A DNA stretch of 14,665 nucleotides from Streptomyces sp. NRRL S-340 (GTDB taxonomy: Bacteria > Actinomycetota > Actinomycetes > Streptomycetales > Streptomycetaceae), in NCBI RefSeq assembly GCF_000720185.1, contig NZ_JOIY01000078.1, forward strand, positions 1 to 14,665, written 5' to 3'. Numbering within the stretch: position 1 is the first letter of the stretch; the number at the start of each line of letters is the position of its first letter. Position numbers and translations under genes: made by a program. Below, piece by piece: positions 1 to 6,833 of the stretch. The notes beneath the pieces were generated by a model. The model was not told the origin of the DNA, did not search any database, and saw only the letters and a program-made list of their open reading frames with translations.

Positions 1-319
1 GTGAGTGGGGTACGGGCTGCGGCTCGTGTATCGGCGGTCCGCCTTGACTCAACCGTGGCGCAGGCTGCCGCTGCGGCTCGTCACTGGGAAGGGTCTGGAG
101 CCGGCGTGCCGGGAGAATGGTGCTCGGCCGATGCCCCTGCGGGACCGCGGCCGGCTGACTGTCAGCTGGAGCGGTGGGGGTGGCCATGTGGAGTCACTGG
201 CGTCGGTTCCGTTCCTGCACGTGGCATGGCCGTCATCCCGACGGCCGGTGTTTACGGACGGCGTTCAGGTAGTGTCGGCCGGACCCTTGGCGCCCACGAA
301 GGGCGGAGCACGAGGCGAA
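1..319. other. Region with no recognisable gene
   Basis: All frames that stay open here give arginine- and glycine-rich translations without a recognisable domain, and none has a convincing ribosome binding site. An 11-bp direct repeat (CTGCGGCTCGT) occurs at about 17 and again at about 71. The stretch probably holds the upstream region of the decayed gene that starts near 320. I see no RNA gene or terminator. Confidence 0.5.
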
Positions 320-1418
320 GTGACCGCTCGAATGCGCAGTCCGACGCCATACAGCGAGCGGCCCATCGCGCGAGCTCGACGGGCGAAGGCAGCGGATTTG
401 GTCGAGCGCCTGGTTGCCGAGGAGCGCGTCTGTTTCACCGACCTCAATGACGACGAGGTTGCGGAGTGGTGGCGTGCGGTCGATTTCGCCAAGCGGCACC
501 GCCTGGAACCTCAGGGCAAACGCATCGAGAAGGCCCAGATCGGCGCACGCCGGCTGGAGATGTTTCTCGCTGAAGGTCCGCATCCCAACGCGCGGAGTCG
601 GCGGCCGGAGGCTGATGCATCGATGGTGCTGGTGAGCACGCGGCCGACTTCTCTTCCCCCGGCTGTGGCCGCACTCAAGGACGATGACAGACAGCTCGTC
701 GTTTCCGCTGTGCTTCACCGCCGGTCGCTCTTGCTGCTGCAGGCGCTGGCTGCCGAGGCGGCGCGGCGAGGGCACGAGGTCAAGCAGAGCCGGTCGTGCT
801 ATTCGCGGCACGAGGGCGGAGTGGACGTGGTGGTCGGCGGTTTCGCGCGCGGTCAGTGTCAGGCAGGAGTTCCCGCAGCCGACGAATGCAGAGCGCTCCG
901 CGCGTATTGTCGTCGAGCTTGACCATGACCGGTCCGGTCGGCCAGGGCGTTGGCGAGACCGGAAGAGCAGGGCGCTTGAGGACGCCTGGAGGTGATCCTT
1001 GGGGAGGTCGAAGCCCGAGCATCGGAGGACGCTCAGCGCAGGGAGCATGAGCAGCGGGTCATGGCGGAGCGCGAGGTGCGTTGGCAGGCGGCCATGGAGG
1101 ATGCAAGGAAGCGAGCTGTTCAAGACCAACTGGCCGAGGTGCTGCGCGAGGAAGCCGGACGCTGGCAGGAGGCCACCGTGCTCGGTGCGTACTGCGATGC
1201 TCCGGAACGTTGTCTTGCCCAACCGGGTGATGCGGACGAGTCCACTCTGGGTTCGGCCGGACGCCGGTTGGAGTGTGCACGTGGATTTGTACGGGTGATC
1301 GACCCCTTGAAACGACTTTACGGAGATGCCGACTCCAAGGGAGCCCTCGTCGGTCGAGCTCAAGGCACACCTGAGAAGTTGGAGTCCCTATGGACCGGAA
1401 TCTCGGGGCGGACGGTAA
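320..1418 (+). pseudogene. Frameshifted hypothetical protein (Streptomyces-type)
   Basis: Function is unknown. I recognise this as a hypothetical protein family of roughly 360-380 residues common in Streptomyces. The protein is continuous only if read through three frame changes. It runs from GTG 320 (or ATG 332; a short GAGG lies at 312-315) in frame 2 to about 845. It then continues in frame 3 (VRQEFPQPTNAERSARIVV) to about 990, returns to frame 2 (VILGEVEARASEDAQRRE) to about 1318, and ends in frame 3 (EMPTPREPSSVELKAHL) at TAA 1416-1418. The first break fits loss of one CG pair in a GCGCG run near 845. The second fits loss of one C near 985 and the third one extra base near 1319-1322. The middle is charged and probably helical (QRREHEQRVMAEREVRWQAA). 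Three independent shifts make sequencing error an unlikely sole cause, so I call it decayed. An alternative is a multi-frameshift assembly artefact. Confidence 0.75.
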
Positions 1419-1919
1419 CGTGCACTGCGGGCGGTTCGCGGAGTCGCCCATGTGTTTCCGATGACGCATCATGTGGAGTGCGTCGCGATCCTTGAACCAG
1501 CCGTGAAGGGCGTCTGACCTGCGGTTTTGTGTGTGCGCATTATGTACGGTGTGGGTGATACGGGCGATATCTTGACGCTGAAATGACGCTCGTGACGCTC
1601 ATTTGACACTCGTTCTGATGGGGCGTCAGGAGTTCTGTTGGGCAGGTCAGGGCCTGTTCAGGATGGTGCATGTCAGTGGGACCGCTCACGGGGCGACGCT
1701 CTGCGCGGAGCAGTGGGTCCTCCATGGTCGATGTCCCGGAAGAGACCAGCCAGCGGTGGGATCTACAGTGATGGCCGATCACGGGCCAATGAACTGCACG
1801 AATGGTCTTTCCACTGTTTCCTGCTCGTGCTCGTTGATGCAGCCGGAAGTCCCAGAGAAGTCCCAAGGTGCTCCCAGGGTCCGCAGCCACTCTTTCGGCT
1901 CTATGCCGCTTGGGCGGCG
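1419..1919. other. Intergenic region left of the CRISPR array
   Basis: No convincing gene. The open frames on both strands run into the CRISPR array and have no domain or ribosome binding site that I can defend. The only structured element is a cluster of TGACGCT-like boxes at 1573-1628, listed separately. A short duplication (AGAAGTCCC, twice, about 1846-1865) is also visible. In the inferred array orientation this is the trailer side. Confidence 0.5.
1573..1628. repeat. Cluster of TGACGCT heptamer boxes
   Basis: TGACGCT occurs at 1573-1579, 1584-1590 and 1593-1599, followed by TGACACT at 1604-1610 and an inverted core GCGTCA at 1623-1628. Spacings between starts are 11, 9 and 11 bp, close to one helical turn, so the boxes would face the same side of the DNA. 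This is what a multi-site operator or a short iteron-like array looks like. No gene starts immediately beside it, so the role is unknown. Confidence 0.45.
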
Positions 1920-2433
1920 CGGTGTGAGCTGGTGCGCGGGGGACCACCACGTGATTCGAGCTGGCCAGGACCTCGCCCAGGAACCACCCCCGCGTGTGCA
2001 GGGACCACACACCCTGCGTGCCGCGGGCTCGCGATGCTGGGACCACCCCCGCGTGAGCGGGGACCACCGGCCGCCGTAACCAAACGAGGCCTCAAGCACG
2101 GGACCACCCCCGCGTGCGCGGGGACCACCTCGCCAGGGTCGCGGCATACACGTCCGCCTTGGGACCACCCCCGCGTGCGCGGGGACCACCAGGTCACCGC
2201 CGACACCAACGGCGCGGTCCAGGGACCACCCCCGCGTGCGCGGGGACCACATTCCTCCCAACTGACGCGCTCGATGCCGTCAGGGACCACCCCCGCGTGC
2301 GCGGGGACCACACAGGCGGGCCGGAACCCCGCGCGAACGGTAAGGGACCACCCCCGCGTGCGCGGGGACCACGCCAGCAGGCCACCCAGGATGTCCGTGT
2401 TGAGGGGACCACCCCCGCGTGCGCGGGGACCAC

Positions 2434-2466
2434 ACCCGTCCCGGACTCGAACTCATCCAGATCGCC
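2434..2466 (-). other. Self-matching CRISPR spacer (identical to the PLD gene)
   Basis: All 33 nt between the repeats at 2406 and 2467 are identical to 11562-11594, within codons 21-31 of the PLD-family gene. Including chance matches to repeat ends, identity spans 2432-2467 against 11560-11595 (36 nt). In crRNA orientation the guide is antisense to the PLD mRNA. Counting from the inferred leader side this is the third spacer. The base linking it to the upstream repeat differs from every other spacer (G instead of C in crRNA sense). Confidence 0.95.
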
Positions 2467-2588
2467 GGACCACCCCCGCGTGCGCGGGGACCACTACCGT
2501 CCCGTGCCATGACGAAACCTCGCCCCGGGACCACCCCCGCGTGCGCGGGGACCACAGATTGGGTACACCCCAGGACAGACGATCTCGG

Positions 2589-2616
2589 GGACCACCCCTG
2601 CATACGCGGGGACCCG
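2589..2616 (-). repeat. Degenerate leader-side CRISPR repeat
   Basis: This copy is in register with the array but carries five substitutions, at 2599, 2602, 2604, 2615 and 2616. They alter both the stem and the outer end of the repeat. In an active array the leader-proximal repeat is the template for duplication and should match the consensus, so this copy suggests that acquisition has stopped or that the leader lies elsewhere. Confidence 0.8.
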
Positions 2617-2971
2617 CCACGTCGGCTTTGTCGTGGGTCAGCGTGTACAGCGGCCACCGTACCCGCCATGGTCCGGCTGCCGCAGCCGTCCGCTCGGAAC
2701 CCTTGAGATGGTGACATCGGAGACGACAACACTGCGCGGTGCGACTCGTGAAGCCCGCGTGTAAGGAGAGCCCTGGTGCGTCGAGTTAGAAGCTCAGGCT
2801 GGGCGAGAGCACAGTCCAGGGGGTCCCAGCGCTGGCCGACGCTGCCTTTGTGGTGGGCCGTGCGGTCACGTTGTCCGGGGCGCTTATTGCCCTCCAGTGC
2901 TAACCTCCGGAGCTTTCCCGCATGGGGGACGTGGGCTTGGCCGTATGGTGGGGCTCGGCATGCGACGTGGG

Positions 2972-2991
2972 CCGTACCGGGTCCGGTACGG
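2972..2991. promoter_or_regulatory. Palindromic operator candidate
   Basis: Two perfect 9-bp arms, CCGTACCGG (2972-2980) and CCGGTACGG (2983-2991), are separated by GT. They end 25 bp upstream of the membrane-protein start codon. A 2-nt centre is too tight for a good RNA hairpin loop and more typical of a site for a dimeric repressor. No regulator gene is adjacent, so the binding protein is unknown. Confidence 0.45.
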
Positions 2992-3003
2992 TTCCGCCTC
3001 AAC

Positions 3004-3014
3004 GGGGGGAGAGG
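3004..3014 (+). promoter_or_regulatory. Ribosome binding site for the membrane protein
   Basis: A GGGGGGAGAGG run ends 2 nt before GTG 3017, with the GGAG core at 3008-3011, 5 nt from the start. It fixes the start at this GTG rather than at upstream in-frame codons, which would add an arginine- and glycine-rich stretch before the first membrane segment. Confidence 0.6.
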
Positions 3015-3016
3015 AT

Positions 3017-3370
3017 GTGGCTTTGCGGGGTAGCCGGCGCGCGGTGCTGGTGACGACGGTGTTGGTCTTGGCGGTCTTCTCTGGTGCGCTGTCGCTGCTG
3101 AGTTGGGACCGTGCGAACCAGGTGGCTGGGACGGTCTCCGCGATAGTTGGTGTGGCCGCTCTGGGGATCGGGGTCTGTGGGTTGCTGGCCCCGACCGGAA
3201 GCACGTCCGTACAGGTGTCCAGGACCGGGCGTGCCACGGCCACCGGCAGCGGGGAAGCCAACACAGGTGTCCTTGCCTCCTCGTCCGCCCGTGCGGTCTC
3301 CGTCGAGGAGACCGGCGATGCTCGGGCGGACGTCGGCAGTGCGAACACCGGTTACCGGTGGCAGGAGTAA
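3017..3370 (+). CDS. Small two-TM membrane protein with duplicated ANTG tail
   Basis: 117 residues, function not established. The GTG start is set by the G-rich Shine-Dalgarno just upstream. A short basic N-terminus (LRGSRR) precedes a first hydrophobic segment at about 9-28. A polar linker (SWDRANQ) leads to a second at about 37-57, so both ends should face the cytosol. The C-terminal tail contains a ~22-residue motif twice, at about 64-85 and 93-113: [S/A]V-x-V-x-x-TG-x-A-x-A, then G-[E/S]-ANTG-[V/Y]. The downstream NTPase, 11 nt away and in the same operon, carries a related G-S-F-ANSG motif near its N-terminus. Similar small membrane proteins with Gly/Ala/Asn-rich tails occur beside P-loop NTPases in Streptomyces, to my knowledge without an assigned role. 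I infer a membrane effector or anchor partner of the NTPase. Confidence 0.75.
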   Translation: MALRGSRRAVLVTTVLVLAVFSGALSLLSWDRANQVAGTVSAIVGVAALGIGVCGLLAPTGSTSVQVSRTGRATATGSGEANTGVLASSSARAVSVEETGDARADVGSANTGYRWQE

Positions 3371-3381
3371 CGGCGCACCCG

Positions 3382-6300
3382 ATGGTTTTCCGCAGGCGCG
3401 CCGCGGTACGCAAGTCAGGCGGATCTTCCGCCGAGGGAACTGGGTCCTTTGCTAACAGCGGCGTGATGATTGACAGCCCCGTACAGGTAGTCGCGGGGCG
3501 CGCCGCCGTTTCCGGCTATCTCCTACAGGTGAGCCAGGGCCTTGTCGCCAGCTTCCAGGGGCGTGAGAGTGAGCTTGCCCAGCTGGCAGCCTTCTGCGAG
3601 CACGATGTGCCTGCGGATGGTGCTGGCGTCGGCTACTGGCGTTGGGTAGCCCCAGCGTGGGCGGGAAAGTCCGCTCTGCTCGCGTACTTCGTCTTGCATC
3701 CTCCACCCGGCGTCGATGTCGTGTCGTTCTTCATCACCTCCGGCATGGCCGCGCATAACGAGGCTGCGGCGTTCTGCGAGATTGTTCAGCGGCAGGTGTA
3801 CGCCTTGCTGGGCGAGGCGGAGCCGCTGAGCACCCCCGCCACGCGATACGAGCAGATGCTGCTTGGGCTGCACCGCGCCGCACAGCGGTGCGCGGTGCGC
3901 GGTCGGCGGCTCGCGCTCGTGGTGGACGGGCTGGACGAGGACCGCGGGGTGACCGCTGGTCCGGACGGCCACAGCATCGCGGCGCTGTTGCCACGTGTTC
4001 CCCCGCACGGCATGCGAGTCATTGTCGCAGGCCGTCCGCACCCGCCGGTGCCGGGGGACGTGCATGCGGATCACCCGCTGCGCAGCACGCGGATCGACCA
4101 TGAGTTGAAGCCGTCCCCGCACGCCCGCGCGGCGCGCGAGGACGCGGAGCGGGACCTGCTGAGACTGCGAGTCGGTGGCGGGCTGGGCTGGGACCTGGTC
4201 GCTCTGACCGTTGCGGCCGGAGGCGGGCTGAGCGCGCCCGACTTCGCCGAGCTGACCGGGAGCCCGGTCCGGCTGGTTGAGCGTGAGCTGGCTGCGGTGA
4301 ACGGCCGCAGCTTCCGCCGGCGTCTCGGGCACTGGATGTCCGCCGGTCCGTCCGTCTTGCTCTTTGCGCACGAGGAGATCCGGGGCGCCGCGGCGGCACT
4401 GGTCTCGGACCAGGAGCTGGTGGCCCGCCGCAGCCGTCTGCACCAGTGGGCGGACTCCTACCGGCAGATCGGGTGGCCGGAGGGGACCCCCGAGTACCTG
4501 CTGCGCGGCTACACCCAATTGCTGCGTGAACGGGAGGACGCTCCCAGGCTGGTGGCGCTGGCCTGTGATACGAAGCGGCAGGAGCGGCTGTGGCGGGCGT
4601 CCGGGGCGGATCTGGAGGCGCTCAGCGCGGTGTCGGCCGCGTTCGACCTCCTACTCGCGGGTGGCGGGCGCCGCGGTGATCAGGACGTGTCCGTGGCACT
4701 GCGGCTCGCCGCCGCGAGGGACGGGCTGCACGAACGGACAGCGTCTCTATCCTCCGGCCTGATCGCCCTATGGGCCCGGTGCGGGCACCATGCACGCGCC
4801 GTTCACCTGGCCCAGTCGCAGCGCGACGCGGGGGACCGGGTGGCCGCCCTGAGCGCTGTCACCGGCGCCCTGGCCGCCGCGCGCTCGGATCAGGCGGCCA
4901 CTCTGCCCAACCAGGTGGATGACACCGGAGAACGGGACCACTTCCTGGCGGCGATCGCCAAGGGCCTGGCGGACTCCGGCCGAGCCGTCGAGGCCCTGCG
5001 GCCAGCCCGCCACATCAGCGACCTGGAGCGAAGGGCGGAGGCTCTCGTCGCCGCCGTCGGGGCCCTGACTGGCGCGGCGAGGAGCGTCACGGTGGCTCAG
5101 GAGAAGGCCGATGCCCGGGGCACCGATGCAGTTCCCTGGGGGCTGGAAGCCGTCGACGCGGTCATGGCGGTGCCCAACACAGTCTCACGGAGCACGCTGG
5201 GCGCCTCGCTTGCCGCCGCGCTCTCCCGCCTCGGCGAGCATCTCCGAGCCGTGGCGCTGGCGAAGCACGTTGTGTCCCATTCGGCCGACTCCGATGACAC
5301 CGTCCGGCGTGCGCAGTGCCTCGCCCTGTTCGCCCGGGGGATGTCCACGGCGCCGGGGCTCGCCGCGCTGGCAGCCGAGTTCGCCGCGACGTCGGCCCGG
5401 CTGGCGGCGGACATCGACGACCCCGTCGGCGTTGGCTGGGTCTACTCATGCGTCGCCGCGGGCCTGGAAGCGACCGGGCACCACCAGCAGGCGATCGACT
5501 TGGTCAGCCGTTGCCTGGACGATCCGGAGGACGGCCTGGTCGAGATCGGCATCGCGGCCGCGGAAACCGGTGACCTCGACCGAGCCCTAGAGCTGGCTGA
5601 GCGGATCACGGAACCCATTTACCGGGCGCGCATCCTCAACGCCGCCGGCAAGATGACGGCAAACTCCTGTGACCCGGCACGGACGCTGCACCTGGCGCAG
5701 CAAGCCCGCGACGCCACCGACAAGGTGCCCTACCTCCACTGGCGGGTGACGCTGTCAACCGACACCGCTGACTTCCTGCTGCGGGCAGGCCAAGAACAAC
5801 ACGCCCACGCCGTAGTCAAGCGGGCGACGAACATGGTGCGAAGAGGCCGGGGGCCCGGGGTAGTGCACACCCTCCTCAACCTGGCCGTCGCAGCCGACCG
5901 GTCAGGACAGCGGGGCGATGCAGGCCGTCTCATCCACCGCGCCGAACAGGTCGCCGACGCGTCCGCCGGTTACGCACGCATCCTCAACCTCGCGGAGGTG
6001 GCTGAGTGCCTCCACCACACGGGTCGCCCCGCAGAGGGGGATGAACTCCTACACCGTGTGCTTCAAGAGAGCCGGAACCTGGCAGATCCCGCCGAACGCA
6101 GTGAGGGCCTGCGACGGGTGGCCGAGGCATTCGGCCTTACCGGGAAACCGGACGGAGCGGCAGAGCTGGCTCAGGAGATCCTGGGCCTGGCAGGCACCGC
6201 CGACAGCCCGTCCCGCCAGCGCTGGGACACGTACGCCGCCGCCGGTGCGCTACTCGCGGCAGGCGATATCGACGCGGTACTCGATCTGGAGGACGGCCTG

Positions 6301-6795
6301 CCGGAGGACGCAGTCGACGAAATGCTCGCCGGTGTTGTGAAAAGGCTCGTGGACGCCGGTGATCTGGCCACAGCAGAGGGGATTACCGATCGGCAAGGAG
6401 ACGAGCACGCCATCGGTTACCTCGCGGCGGGCGTCGCCGCCACGGGTGACCTCACCCGTGCCGCCGCGCTGCTTGAGGAGATCAGCCACCCTGTCCGGCG
6501 CGAGGCGGCCACACCGGCCGTCGCCAAGGCGTTCTGCCGGACGGGCGCCCGCGAGGCGGCCCGCGCCTTGGCCGATGCCCTCACCGTGCCCGAGCACCGC
6601 GGCAAGGCGATCGCAGCGATCGCCCAGGTACTCGGCCCCTGCCCGCAGGGGCGCCTCGTACTGATCGAGGCGCTGAGCTGGGGCCCGTGGGAGCAGATGC
6701 ATGAGGAGATCGCTGTTGTCGCGCCAGAGCACTTACCTCTCCTGGTGGACCTCGTGCTGACGGAAGGCTTTAGAGGTCCTAACGGAAGTTGTTGA
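3382..6795 (+). CDS. STAND-like P-loop NTPase with alpha-solenoid repeats, 3' end altered by an IS
   Basis: 1137 residues from ATG 3382; an AGGAG lies 14 nt upstream. The frame is open further upstream but overlaps the membrane-protein gene. Residues 13-28 hold a Gly/Ser tract with GSFANSGV, related to the tail motif of the neighbouring membrane protein. The NTPase core follows: a degenerate Walker A (AWAGKSAL, K96), Walker B (LALVVDGLDED, D182 and D185-E186) and an IVAGRPHP sensor-like strand at about 213-221. A winged-helix-like region follows at about 265-345. From about 430 to 1110 there are many helix-pair repeats of roughly 30-35 residues (RALELAERI, RAAALLEEI patterns), a TPR-like solenoid typical of sensor regions. 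This layout resembles STAND/NLR ATPases, which oligomerise after ligand sensing; the trigger here is unknown. The last seven residues and the stop codon lie inside the IS at 6773-7657, so the native C-terminus is lost. Confidence 0.85.
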   Translation: MVFRRRAAVRKSGGSSAEGTGSFANSGVMIDSPVQVVAGRAAVSGYLLQVSQGLVASFQGRESELAQLAAFCEHDVPADGAGVGYWRWVAPAWAGKSALLAYFVLHPPPGVDVVSFFITSGMAAHNEAAAFCEIVQRQVYALLGEAEPLSTPATRYEQMLLGLHRAAQRCAVRGRRLALVVDGLDEDRGVTAGPDGHSIAALLPRVPPHGMRVIVAGRPHPPVPGDVHADHPLRSTRIDHELKPSPHARAAREDAERDLLRLRVGGGLGWDLVALTVAAGGGLSAPDFAELTGSPVRLVERELAAVNGRSFRRRLGHWMSAGPSVLLFAHEEIRGAAAALVSDQELVARRSRLHQWADSYRQIGWPEGTPEYLLRGYTQLLREREDAPRLVALACDTKRQERLWRASGADLEALSAVSAAFDLLLAGGGRRGDQDVSVALRLAAARDGLHERTASLSSGLIALWARCGHHARAVHLAQSQRDAGDRVAALSAVTGALAAARSDQAATLPNQVDDTGERDHFLAAIAKGLADSGRAVEALRPARHISDLERRAEALVAAVGALTGAARSVTVAQEKADARGTDAVPWGLEAVDAVMAVPNTVSRSTLGASLAAALSRLGEHLRAVALAKHVVSHSADSDDTVRRAQCLALFARGMSTAPGLAALAAEFAATSARLAADIDDPVGVGWVYSCVAAGLEATGHHQQAIDLVSRCLDDPEDGLVEIGIAAAETGDLDRALELAERITEPIYRARILNAAGKMTANSCDPARTLHLAQQARDATDKVPYLHWRVTLSTDTADFLLRAGQEQHAHAVVKRATNMVRRGRGPGVVHTLLNLAVAADRSGQRGDAGRLIHRAEQVADASAGYARILNLAEVAECLHHTGRPAEGDELLHRVLQESRNLADPAERSEGLRRVAEAFGLTGKPDGAAELAQEILGLAGTADSPSRQRWDTYAAAGALLAAGDIDAVLDLEDGLPEDAVDEMLAGVVKRLVDAGDLATAEGITDRQGDEHAIGYLAAGVAATGDLTRAAALLEEISHPVRREAATPAVAKAFCRTGAREAARALADALTVPEHRGKAIAAIAQVLGPCPQGRLVLIEALSWGPWEQMHEEIAVVAPEHLPLLVDLVLTEGFRGPNGSC
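6773..6788 (+). repeat. Left terminal inverted repeat of the IS
   Basis: Sixteen bases beginning GAGGTCCTAAC, matching the reverse complement of 7642-7657 at 12 positions. The uninterrupted core is GTCCTAAC. The preceding TA (6771-6772) is one copy of the target duplication. Confidence 0.75.
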
Positions 6796-6833
6796 TCAAG
6801 TGACCGTTGGCTTGTCCGCTCGTTGGTCGGGGC

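Larger units (their letters stand above)
1920..2616 (-). CRISPR. Type I-E-like CRISPR array, 12 repeats, 11 spacers, no cas genes in window
   Basis: 28-nt repeats (29 with the last base) start at 1920 (degenerate), 1981, 2040, 2101, 2162, 2223, 2284, 2345, 2406, 2467, 2528 and 2589. Period is 61 nt (59 between 1981 and 2040) and spacers are 33 nt (one of 31). Read on the minus strand the repeat begins GTGGTCCCCGCG and ends GCGGGGGTGGTCC, the palindromic GC-stem type of class 1 type I-E arrays in actinobacteria, so crRNAs are inferred to be transcribed leftward with the leader side to the right. Repeats 2101 to 2528 are identical. The 1920 copy keeps only the half next to its spacer plus an extra G, as trailer repeats often do. 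The 1981 copy has 3 changes, 2040 has 1, and 2589 has 5, which is unusual for the leader-proximal repeat. Several spacers read as open coding in crRNA sense (e.g. EIVCPGVYPI at 2556-2588), consistent with capture from genes. Confidence 0.97.
2617..3016. other. Region between the CRISPR array and the membrane-protein gene
   Basis: No gene supported. On repeat polarity this is where a leader would lie, but it is GC-rich and I see no A/T-rich leader-like tract next to 2616. A sequence at about 2650-2677 could be a badly decayed thirteenth repeat, but the match is too weak to call. A 9-bp perfect palindrome at 2972-2991 and a G-rich Shine-Dalgarno at 3004-3014 belong to the downstream gene. Confidence 0.5.

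Noticed and set aside
2143..2154. Spacer 2129-2161 resembles kinase DNA at 8666-8677 (11 of 12 nt; both read DVYA)
   Set aside because: The similarity breaks down beyond 12 nt and needs a 3-nt gap; it is a common kinase-like tetrapeptide and probably coincidental.
2650..2677. A possible thirteenth CRISPR repeat beyond 2616
   Set aside because: The spacing is right, but identity to the repeat is scattered and needs gaps; not distinguishable from chance.
1540..2714. Long open frames on both strands across the CRISPR array (Gly/Pro/Arg-rich repeats)
   Set aside because: They are translations of the CRISPR repeats themselves, recurring every 61 nt, not proteins.
3103..3381. Extending the NTPase upstream to 3103
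   Set aside because: The extra sequence overlaps the membrane-protein gene, is Cys/Arg/Gly-rich and has no ribosome binding site; it is out-of-frame reading of that gene.
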